Made by a program: the position numbers and the translations under genes. Shown one piece after another: positions 1 through 6,020 of a stretch of 7,496 nt of DNA (its first letter is position 1; the number at the start of each line of letters is the position of its first letter). The notes under the pieces were generated by a model. That model was given only the letters and a program-made list of their open reading frames with translations. It was not told the origin of the DNA and made no database searches. The stretch comes from Chloroflexota bacterium (lineage in GTDB: Bacteria > Chloroflexota > Limnocylindria > Limnocylindrales > CSP1-4): assembly GCA_021786915.1 (NCBI GenBank), contig JAJYMP010000309.1, positions 1 to 7,496 of the forward strand, in the 5' to 3' direction.

Positions 1-346
1 GTGAACCTTGGTCGGAACACGCTGAGGATCACACCGGTGGCCCCTGTGCGTCCGGCTCAGCCGGCGCCAGGAGCCTCGCCCAAATCACACCACTCGGGGG
101 GACACCGCTCTTGGGGCGGCTCACACCTGCGTTGAGCTTCTTGCCCGCCGCCGTGAGATGCGTGGGGTGTGGCGGCCCGAGGTGCGCCTAGAGGCATGTG
201 GCGTGACCGTCTGCGGTGCATGATCTACAGGACTAGGCTACCGAATCTGGACGGCGGCTGGGCTGGGGGACGGCACGGGTGGACAAGATAGGGGGTCGTT
301 CCGACGTCGAGACAATGCGCGGGCGAGCCCGCGCATTGGGCTCCGC
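1..346. other. Upstream stretch without a supportable gene
   Basis: No convincing gene is seen here. The first forward frame is open from base 1 to a TGA at 133-135, giving about 44 residues rich in Pro, Gly, His and Ser. It could be the tail of a gene entering from the left, but nothing in it is recognisable. The frame of the gene at 347 is open back to a TGA at 221-223 but has no ATG, GTG or TTG before 347. Long minus-strand frames entering this stretch from the right are antisense shadows of the gene at 347. No promoter with both boxes stands out. The only clear structure is the hairpin at 313-338. Confidence 0.5.
313..338 (+). promoter_or_regulatory. Perfect hairpin in the leader of the zinc-ribbon gene
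   Basis: A 12-base arm (CAATGCGCGGGC, 313-324) is followed by GA and its exact reverse complement (327-338). As RNA this gives an 11-12 bp stem with a tight loop. It ends eight bases before the ATG at 347, covering the place where a Shine-Dalgarno site would normally lie, and no purine-rich RBS is seen between stem and start. There is no T-run after it, so it is not a standard intrinsic terminator. It may limit translation of the two-gene unit or be a protein-binding palindrome. The structure is seen; the role is inferred. Confidence 0.6.
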
Positions 347-1366
347 ATGACCGCGCCGCTCCGATTCTGCCCGTCTTGCGGGGCCAAGCGCCTGTCGCAA
401 GCCCGGTTCTGCGCGATCTGCGGCGCGGAGTTCGCGGCGGCACGGCCTGGCCCCAGCCTCGGACAGGGCGACGCCATAACCCCATCGCCACGCGGTCGCC
501 CCGGGCCGTCGATTGCCGCCGGCCGTCCGATGGCCGCGCGCGGAATGTCCGAGGGTCGCCGACGTGCGCTTCTCGTCGCGGCGTCCCTCGGCGCGGTCGT
601 CGTCGTGTCGCTCGCTGTAGCCCTTGTAGTGTTCTTCAACGGCCGACCTGGCGCGTCGCCAGCGGTGTCGGCCGCCCCGTTTGCAGCCGACCTCCCGGCG
701 CCGTCGTTCGATCTGGATGCCCCTGCCTTCCCGGTGCCGCCGGGCGCGACTCTGGTCAACGCTCAGGTGGTCGGCGGGTCTGGGCCCGGAGCCGCCCGGA
801 TCGCTGCATGGACGAGCCCGCTCACCTTTGACGCCACCGTCGCCTTCTACGCCGGGCTCGCGGACCCGCGCTGGTCCGGGAGCGGATCGCCTGCGACCAC
901 CCCGTCGTCGACAACCCTCTCCTTCACCGATACGCGCGCGGCCTTCGCGGGAGCCGATGTCGCGGTCGACCGGACCGACCCGGTCCGGATCTCGGTCGTG
1001 TTCCGCTCGGCCAGCCCCGTCCCCGCCCCGAGCGGCGAGCCCGGCCCGACGATCGCCTTCGCGACCCTGCCCCCGGCCACGGCGCTGCCCGACGGGTTCC
1101 CGGCCCGGCTCGTCCCCGCGAACGGCTCGCTCGTCGACGCCGCGGGGCTCGATGGCACCTATGACGCGATCTTCACCTCGACCGCAGATCCGGCGACCCT
1201 GTCCGCCGCGTACCAGACCGCCCTGTCGGGCTTCGCGAGCGCCGTCGGCGTCCATGCCGACGGGACGGCCACGGTCATCGACTTCGCCACCCCCGGCGGC
1301 CCGGGCGAGGTCGTCATCGCGCCCGGCAGCGCGGGCACGACGGTGAGCGTCGAGGTGCGGCCGTGA
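347..1366 (+). CDS. Zinc-ribbon single-pass membrane protein with duplicated outer domain
   Basis: A 339-residue protein of unknown function. Residues 8-26 form a short zinc ribbon with two CxxCG knuckles (C8, C11, C22, C25). A Pro/Gly/Arg-rich linker follows, then RRR (71-73) and one strongly hydrophobic helix (about 74-97). Positive residues before the helix predict the ribbon inside the cell and residues 98-339 outside. The outer part is Ala/Pro/Ser-rich and appears to hold two copies of one domain, about 128-220 and 251-337. Both open with a Pro-rich turn, then small-residue-LV(N/D)A, later an aromatic-Y...L helix segment, and end in a hydrophobic beta strand (ISVVF, VSVEV). The stop overlaps the next gene's GTG, so the pair is probably co-translated. 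ATG 347 is the only standard start in the open frame and sits just before the ribbon. Architecture is clear; function is not recognised. Confidence 0.85.
   Translation: MTAPLRFCPSCGAKRLSQARFCAICGAEFAAARPGPSLGQGDAITPSPRGRPGPSIAAGRPMAARGMSEGRRRALLVAASLGAVVVVSLAVALVVFFNGRPGASPAVSAAPFAADLPAPSFDLDAPAFPVPPGATLVNAQVVGGSGPGAARIAAWTSPLTFDATVAFYAGLADPRWSGSGSPATTPSSTTLSFTDTRAAFAGADVAVDRTDPVRISVVFRSASPVPAPSGEPGPTIAFATLPPATALPDGFPARLVPANGSLVDAAGLDGTYDAIFTSTADPATLSAAYQTALSGFASAVGVHADGTATVIDFATPGGPGEVVIAPGSAGTTVSVEVRP
1352..1357 (+). promoter_or_regulatory. Ribosome binding site for the RCC1 gene, inside the upstream gene
   Basis: GAGGTG lies five bases before the GTG start at 1363, within the last codons of the zinc-ribbon gene. 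With the four-base GTGA start/stop overlap (1363-1366) it fixes the start of the RCC1 gene and points to translational coupling. Confidence 0.65.
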
Positions 1367-3927
1367 TCCGCCGGCTGCTCGCGATCGCGCTCGGCGTCGG
1401 CCTCCTCGGCACCGCGGTCGCGGGTCCGCCGCCCGCCCGGGCAGGTGAGCCCTGGACGATCGGCTCGAGCTCGGGGCTGGTAGCCGCGACCTTCACCTCA
1501 GGCACCTCGGGCACCGACACCGCGCTCGCGCTCCTGAACCGGACCTCGATCGCCGACCGGCTCAAGCTCGGCCCCGACGCCTCGTTCATCCTCGAGGCGC
1601 TGGGCTTCGGCGGCGGGTACTCGCAGGAGGCGACCTGGCCGGCAGGATCGGACCCGGCAATCAGGTGTCCCCCGACGGGCTCGAACCTCGCCTGCACGAG
1701 CAACAGCGACGGCTCGGGGCGCGTCCTCATCCCGGGTCCGGTGCGGGCATCGCTCCTCGCCCGCTCAGTGGGAGCCCGGGGCAGCACGAGCCTCACGGTC
1801 GCCCCCGGCTACCGCAGCCTGCTGTACGACCTCGCGGTGACCGCGATCGGCATCGCCCTCGGGGCGACCTGCACAACCGGGCTCGCGGGTGCCAGCGCCG
1901 ACGAGGTCGCCGCCCTCGCGGTGCAGCTGCTGCCCGAGGCGGTCGGGGTCGCCGCCGCCCTCCGGCGCAACGACCGGCGCGCCGCCGGCACCGAGCTCGT
2001 CGCTCTTTCCGAGCGGGCCGTCGCGGTCATCACCGCGCATGCCCTGGGCTCGGCGGTCGGCGGCGGGCTGTGCATCGCGGCCCAGACGATACCGGGGCTG
2101 CTCGAGGTCAAGCTCGCGATTGCCGCCCTGCGGGCCGTGCCCCCGCTGGTCCTGCTGTCCGCGAGCCTGGTGACCGGCACCTACGGCGCGACGGTGACCG
2201 TGTCGTATGGGGGCGGGGCAGGCGCAACGGCGGCGCCCTCGGAGACGGCAGGGCCGAGCACGGCAGGTGTGCTCGCCGATATAGCCTCGATCGGCGGCGG
2301 TGAGAGCTTCACCTGCGCCCTCCTCGGCAGCGGCAGCGTCGCGTGCTGGGGCATCGACATGAAGGCGGCCGCGGGAGGGAGCCGTGTGCCAGACACGCGT
2401 CCGATCGTTGTCGGTGGTCCCCTCGTCGACGCGGCGACCATGGCGACGGGCGGAGGGCAGACGTGTGTTGTGCGGCGCGACGGCAGCGTCGCCTGCTGGG
2501 GCGATGATGAACACGGAATGCTCGGCGACGGGTCCGCGGGCGTGCGCCCCGACCCGTTCACGGTCCCCGGCGTGGCTGGGGCGACATCGGTAATCGGCGG
2601 CTTCTGGCACTCGTGCGCGATCCTTGGCGATCGTACGGTGACCTGCTGGGGACAGATCTGGGACGGCGGGACCGGGACGATGGTCGACATGGCCACTCCG
2701 ACGCCGGTCGGGGGGCTGACGGACGTCGTCAGTCTTTCCGCGGGCCAGAACTACACGTGTGCACTGCGCGGGGACGGCAGCGTCGCCTGCTGGGGTAATG
2801 GCCAATACGGCCAACTCGGCGACGGCGCGACTCAGGCGCGGGCCCGGCCGGCGACCGTTCCCGGACTGTCCGGGGCTGTTGCGATCGCCGGCGAGGGCGA
2901 CCGCGTGTGCGTGCTGCTCCGCGACGCGACCGTCTCCTGCTGGGGGAGCTTCAACGATGTCCAACTTGATGTGCGCCCGGTCGCAATCTCCGGGCTGTCG
3001 AACGTCACGGCGATCGCGGGTGGCCAGGGCTTCATGTGCGCCCTGCTCCGCGACACCACGGTCACCTGCTGGGGGAGCAATGGCGACGGCCAACTCGGTG
3101 ACGGGACGACCCAGGACCGCGCTCAGCCGGTCGCAGTGACGGGCCTGTCTGGTGTCGCCGCGATCGGGGCGGGCTGGTACCACGCGTGCGCGATTCTGGT
3201 GGACACGACCGCGAGATGCTGGGGCGACAATGAGTTCGGTCAGCTCGGTGACGGGACGACCGTGAACCAGGCTGAGCCAGTCCCAGTCCTCGCACCGTGG
3301 GATGCCTCAATCCCTACACCGACCCCTTCGCCGACGCCCTCAGCCGGCCCGGTCTCGGCGCCGGCGGGATGGCAGCGAATCGTGTCCCCTCTCGGGTATG
3401 CCATTTCGCTACCGCCTGACTTCCGGAGCTCCCCGGGAGCCCTTCAGGCTGGGCTGCTCGCGTCGGGCGTGCTCGACGGGCGGGACGCGGAGGCCTACGC
3501 CGACAGCTCGGGCCGCGTGGTGGTCGTCACGAGGCAGCCGGGTGCCGCGGTGTCGGGAACGGACGTCTACGGGCTGGGCAGCTTCACGAGCCACAAGGTG
3601 ATGTCGGCTTGGGTCACTGCCCATCGCAGCGGCGGGGGCGGCTTCGTCGGCGGGGGTGGCGCGGCGTGGATGGGCTGCAACCTGCCCAGCGACAACAGTG
3701 TTTGGAACATGAAGTGGGTCGTTCCGGTCGACCCGCCGTTCTTCCTCGAATCGTTCTCCTTCGTGCTCGAAGGCGCGGGCTGGGAGTTGATCCTGGTCGA
3801 TCCCAAGGCGCCCGCGACTGACAGCTCCGGCAACATCGTCGACCCTCTCGTCGCCCGCATGGGCAACGCGGATCTGTGGGCGATGATGCAGTCGCTCCGC
3901 ATCGGGCCCTACGGCTGCACTACCTAG
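1363..3927 (+). CDS. Exported seven-blade RCC1-repeat (beta-propeller) protein
   Basis: An 854-residue protein starting at GTG. Residues 1-27 look like a signal peptide: RR near the start, a Leu/Ala/Gly core and an A-R-A cleavage site, with the mature chain beginning GEPW. Residues 28 to about 300 form an unrecognised domain, Ala/Val/Leu-rich and helical between about 150 and 270. About 307-646 hold seven RCC1-type units, the hallmark being C-x9-C-W-G, with first cysteines at 318, 368, 418, 466, 516, 559 and 609. A Pro/Thr/Ser linker (651-660) leads to a C-terminal domain (about 668-854) opening with W-x-R-I-x-S-P-x-G-Y-x-I-x-L-P, like PsbP/Mog1-type small exported domains, with C772 and C852 possibly paired. 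RCC1 propellers usually bind proteins; here the partner is unknown and may be the coupled membrane protein. The repeat call is firm; the end domains are uncertain. Confidence 0.9.
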   Translation: MIRRLLAIALGVGLLGTAVAGPPPARAGEPWTIGSSSGLVAATFTSGTSGTDTALALLNRTSIADRLKLGPDASFILEALGFGGGYSQEATWPAGSDPAIRCPPTGSNLACTSNSDGSGRVLIPGPVRASLLARSVGARGSTSLTVAPGYRSLLYDLAVTAIGIALGATCTTGLAGASADEVAALAVQLLPEAVGVAAALRRNDRRAAGTELVALSERAVAVITAHALGSAVGGGLCIAAQTIPGLLEVKLAIAALRAVPPLVLLSASLVTGTYGATVTVSYGGGAGATAAPSETAGPSTAGVLADIASIGGGESFTCALLGSGSVACWGIDMKAAAGGSRVPDTRPIVVGGPLVDAATMATGGGQTCVVRRDGSVACWGDDEHGMLGDGSAGVRPDPFTVPGVAGATSVIGGFWHSCAILGDRTVTCWGQIWDGGTGTMVDMATPTPVGGLTDVVSLSAGQNYTCALRGDGSVACWGNGQYGQLGDGATQARARPATVPGLSGAVAIAGEGDRVCVLLRDATVSCWGSFNDVQLDVRPVAISGLSNVTAIAGGQGFMCALLRDTTVTCWGSNGDGQLGDGTTQDRAQPVAVTGLSGVAAIGAGWYHACAILVDTTARCWGDNEFGQLGDGTTVNQAEPVPVLAPWDASIPTPTPSPTPSAGPVSAPAGWQRIVSPLGYAISLPPDFRSSPGALQAGLLASGVLDGRDAEAYADSSGRVVVVTRQPGAAVSGTDVYGLGSFTSHKVMSAWVTAHRSGGGGFVGGGGAAWMGCNLPSDNSVWNMKWVVPVDPPFFLESFSFVLEGAGWELILVDPKAPATDSSGNIVDPLVARMGNADLWAMMQSLRIGPYGCTT
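2281..3300 (+). repeat. Seven tandem RCC1-type units within the exported protein
   Basis: The units begin about every 150 bases. Spacing between first cysteines is 50, 50, 48, 50, 43 and 50 residues, so the fifth unit is seven residues short. Each has a cysteine ten residues before the C of C-W-G, giving seven likely disulfide pairs (318/328, 368/378, 418/428, 466/476, 516/526, 559/569, 609/619). The (G)QLGDG turn after C-W-G is present in units 2, 4, 6 and 7 and degenerate in 1, 3 and 5. At DNA level, units 2 and 4 share an identical 23-base run (2479-2501 and 2773-2795), and units 6 and 7 share an identical 18-base run (3094-3111 and 3244-3261). Confidence 0.9.
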
Positions 3928-4431
3928 GTTCTTGAGTCCATCCAGGATGCCGCCACATGCACCCTGGGACGCTCGCTCCAGGAGGTGCAGGGGCATGAGT
4001 GACCGCTCCAGCACCGTTGGCGTGGGGACCGGTCATCGCAGTCCCTCCTTTCCCGGGATGGTCGACGGCCCCGACGGCGCGATCTGGCCAATCCCCAAGC
4101 GGTGTCGCCGTCGGCGTGCGGAGCGGGGGCCATGCAAATCGTGGCGGGTTCGTGTGAAGTTCGGGTTCGAACCCCGGAGGCGCTGGACGGCTGAGGCGTG
4201 CAACATCGGCGCGTAGGTCGCCCCCAAGAACGGAGCGTGTGGGCAGCCAGCCTTGCGCACCTCGAGCAAGCGCCTCGCGAGCAACTCAGGCCAGTTGGGC
4301 TGATTGACCGCCATGATTGAGGGCTCCGCTTCAACGCCGGGTGGAACCCTCGAGGAGCCTGGTTGCCCTGACAGCCAGGCAGGGTCGTTCGCGGCTGACG
4401 CCGGACGGACAGCTATGTCGGACGCAACGTC
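3928..4431. other. Weakly coding stretch between convergent genes, with competing small ORFs
   Basis: No recognisable gene is found, and no hairpin followed by a T-run was seen for either converging gene. A plus-strand ORF (3995-4216, 73 residues, Arg-rich) has AGGAGG nine bases before its ATG. On the minus strand, a 93-residue ORF (4314-4033) overlaps by ATGA a 38-residue ORF (4036-3920) that has a perfect AAGGAGG seven bases before its start. These compete for the same DNA. CCAGG/CCTGG arms bracket about 3941-3966. At 4357-4384 two interleaved inverted repeats (GCCTGG/CCAGGC and CCCTG/CAGGG) could in principle form an H-type pseudoknot. A T-arm-like string at 4154-4172 is not part of a foldable tRNA. 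Confidence 0.5.
4033..4314 (-). CDS. Possible small hypothetical protein, unrecognised
   Basis: A 93-residue ORF starting with ATG, 117 bases downstream of the ankyrin gene on the same strand, so it could be its operon partner. The N-terminal half (N-W-P-E-L-L-A-R-R-L-L-E-V-R-K) would form an amphipathic helix; the second half is Arg/Pro/Gly-rich and looks less protein-like. Its only RBS-like sequence is a weak GGAG about nine bases upstream. Its TGA overlaps the ATG of a 38-residue ORF with a strong RBS, which mildly supports minus-strand translation here. Against it: no known domain, third-position GC judged lower than in the main genes, and an equally long competing plus-strand frame. Treat as tentative. 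Confidence 0.2.
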   Translation of the reverse strand: MAVNQPNWPELLARRLLEVRKAGCPHAPFLGATYAPMLHASAVQRLRGSNPNFTRTRHDLHGPRSARRRRHRLGIGQIAPSGPSTIPGKEGLR

Positions 4432-5274
4432 CTAGGAGCTACGGCTGGCAAGGAGCGCCGCGCGGGCATCCAGTATCAGCTGGCGGATTCGCTCGGCCCC
4501 GACACGCCCTTGGCCCGAGTCCCACTGATGATAGGAACCCGCGACCTGAATATCGAGGGTTCGTCGGAAGCTCAGCCCCGAGAGCGAGAGGCCGATCGAT
4601 TGGATGGACTCGAGGGGCACGACGGTCGTATTGCCGAACAAGCCTCCGATGGTCAGGTGTGTGGCGCTCACGCCGAGGTTGCCCAGGGGGCCGCGGAACA
4701 ACGCCTCCTTTCCTCGCGGCACTGTTGGCAGATTGCCTGACACTGGGGAGTCGTGGTGCGGCCGCTGCGACACCGTCGACCGGCGCCCCCCGGCGGCGTG
4801 CCCTCCCGGCCCGCTCTTCTTCATCTGGGTTTCCCAGGCGTGGCTGCCGACATGGTCGGAGCGTGCGGCCGGCGGCACTGGCACGGCGCACGTAGGACAG
4901 AGGTCGCCCATCTCCCTCGCGGCTTCCCGGGCGATACGCGCGAGTTCCAAGTAGCTGTGACCGGGACTCAGCGTCTCCCCGTCCGCAAGCATGATCTCTA
5001 CCATCCCGAGGAAGAAACCAACCGTGACATGGCCACCGGCACCAGCCAAGTCCTTAGGCCTCGAACCACGCGCAGTCCGTGCGCTTGGGTCCGCACCCGC
5101 GTCAAGGAGCATCGCGCAGACTTCGAGTCTTCCCCGTCCCGCAGCCACGTGTAAGGGCGTGTGGCCACCGGTCGACGCCGTTGCCGGATCGGATCCGTTC
5201 GTGAGCAGGAGCCCGATCTCAAGCACGGTGCCGTGGACGATGGCGTTCGCGAGAGGGGTGCTAGTTGCTTCCAA
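4432..5274 (-). CDS. Ankyrin-repeat, C2H2-like zinc finger and bacterial PH-like fusion protein
   Basis: A 280-residue protein from a TTG start chosen because GGAGGG lies six bases upstream; the frame can extend to a TTG at 5361, but those 29 residues are Arg/Pro-rich with no RBS seen. No signal peptide or membrane helix, so it is probably cytoplasmic. Residues 4-35, 36-68 and 69 to about 100 are three ankyrin units; the second is the best (H-T-P-L-H-V-A-A-G-R-G...L-L-D-A-G-A-D-P), the third degenerate. A helix (about 106-122) leads to C126-x2-C129-x11-H141-x3-H145, a C2H2 zinc-finger pattern. A Gly/His/Ser-rich linker precedes a C-terminal beta-rich domain (about 190-276) with G-x-L-x-V-S-x-T-H-L-x-I...V-P-L-E-S-I-Q-S-I and a final helix, typical of bacterial PH-like domains. 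Ankyrins and PH-like domains mediate binding, so an adaptor role is likely; partners are unknown. It converges on the RCC1 gene. Confidence 0.85.
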   Translation of the reverse strand: MEATSTPLANAIVHGTVLEIGLLLTNGSDPATASTGGHTPLHVAAGRGRLEVCAMLLDAGADPSARTARGSRPKDLAGAGGHVTVGFFLGMVEIMLADGETLSPGHSYLELARIAREAAREMGDLCPTCAVPVPPAARSDHVGSHAWETQMKKSGPGGHAAGGRRSTVSQRPHHDSPVSGNLPTVPRGKEALFRGPLGNLGVSATHLTIGGLFGNTTVVPLESIQSIGLSLSGLSFRRTLDIQVAGSYHQWDSGQGRVGAERIRQLILDARAALLASRSS

Positions 5275-5280
5275 CCCGAT

Positions 5281-5286
5281 CCCTCC
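5281..5286 (-). promoter_or_regulatory. Ribosome binding site deciding a TTG start
   Basis: On the minus strand GGAGGG is followed by six bases and then TTG (5274-5272). This is the best-placed RBS near the ankyrin reading frame and puts the start directly before the first ankyrin unit, which favours it over the more distant TTG at 5361. Confidence 0.65.
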
Positions 5287-6020
5287 AGGTCGGCGGGTTC
5301 GCCAGCGCCGACATGCTGCCCTAGGCTGCTTAGGGCGGGGAATGCGGGTGACGGCTTTCAAGCCGGAGGTGGCCCCCTGCAGCCGATGATGGTAGCCCGA
5401 CTTGAACTCGTTCGGCGAGACGCCGCAGCAGATGGAGCACGCGAAGCGCGTTCCGACTTACCCACCCATGACCGCGGTCGCGCGCTCTACCGATCATTGT
5501 CCGTCAGAACGCCGGCACGAATCGTGTCGGGCTGACAGCTCGACAGGAGTCCGGGCATTGACCTGATCGTGCCGGTGTGCAGCCCACCGGTACCATCCGA
5601 GCGCAGTGTCATCGCTGGTCGGCCAGGTCTTCCTCGCCCGGCGGCATCACCCGGAGGTCGGGTTGATCCAGGGCGACTGAGCGCGAGACGCACACGCCCG
5701 TGGGCGGAACCGGGGATTGCTTCAGATCAGCCGGCGCGGTCCCGTCCCACCTCAGGGTTCGTTCGCCGCGGTACGCTGTTCGCGTAGAACGATCGGCATT
5801 CACGCGTGCCAGCGCGCGTAACCCGGTCGGGAGCGCTGGATGGGCCATTCAAGCCCCGGACTGCGAGATGAGACGGTCAGGCGGTTGGCTACGGTGGATC
5901 CGGGGTGGAGCCCCGTGGCGGATCGCTACACTATTCTGCGACGACGGTAGGTCGAAGACGCGGCTCTGCTGAGGAGGCTGCGCCCAGCCGAACTACGTCC
6001 GCCCGGGAAGGGACTTAGGG
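5287..6020. other. Long divergent intergenic region
   Basis: This lies between the ankyrin gene (leftward) and the zinc-ribbon gene at 6021 (rightward), so it should hold both promoters. Open frames here, for example 5700-5972 plus and 5848-5609 minus, have AT-richer third positions than the main genes (about 69 percent GC3 by my hand count for 5700-5972) and no recognisable domain, so none is called. Candidate -10 elements for the rightward gene are TACACT (5927-5932) and TATTCT (5932-5937), without a good -35. A 5-bp hairpin (5901-5905/5911-5915) lies just upstream, and GGCTG/CAGCC (5976-5989) forms another in the leader. A D-arm-like string near 5482-5495 on the minus strand is not part of a foldable tRNA. 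No mobile-element ends are seen. Confidence 0.5.
5292..5336 (-). promoter_or_regulatory. Two inverted repeats in the leader of the ankyrin gene
   Basis: GCCCTA at 5318-5323 and TAGGGC at 5331-5336 form a 6-bp inverted repeat with a seven-base spacer, about 45 bases before the TTG start. Nearer the start, GGCG/CGCC (5292-5303) can form a small stem just before the RBS. A third palindrome (CGGCTT/AAGCCG, 5352-5365) lies further upstream. These could be leader hairpins or an operator. No good -35/-10 pair was found next to them, and short GC-rich palindromes arise often by chance in such DNA. Confidence 0.25.

Noticed and set aside
233..1255. 340-codon minus-strand frame rich in Arg and Gly
   Set aside because: Antisense shadow of the zinc-ribbon gene, a common result of high GC content; no domain is visible.
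1765..3183. 472-codon minus-strand frame with a repeating A-P-P-A-G-D motif
   Set aside because: It is the antisense of the RCC1 repeats; its periodicity copies the blades. The plus frame has a signal peptide and conserved motifs.
4150..4175. T-arm-like string around TTCGAAC suggesting a tRNA or attachment site
   Set aside because: The T stem pairs, but the upstream bases give no proper anticodon arm (no T before the anticodon) and no acceptor stem.
3995..4216. 73-residue plus-strand ORF with AGGAGG nine bases before its ATG
   Set aside because: Arg-rich with no recognisable domain, competes with minus-strand ORFs on the same DNA; noted in the stretch description but not called.
5311..5327. 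Possible frameshifted N-terminus of the ankyrin protein starting at an ATG in another frame
   Set aside because: That frame stops after 17 codons and carries no ankyrin-like residues; the TTG start with RBS gives a complete first repeat.
5388..5500. Minus-strand strings resembling a tRNA D-arm and T-arm
   Set aside because: The D stem partner is absent, the T stem mispairs at two positions and no anticodon loop fits between them.
5700..5972. 90-codon plus-strand frame in the divergent region
   Set aside because: Third-position GC is clearly lower than in the real genes, and there is no RBS or domain.
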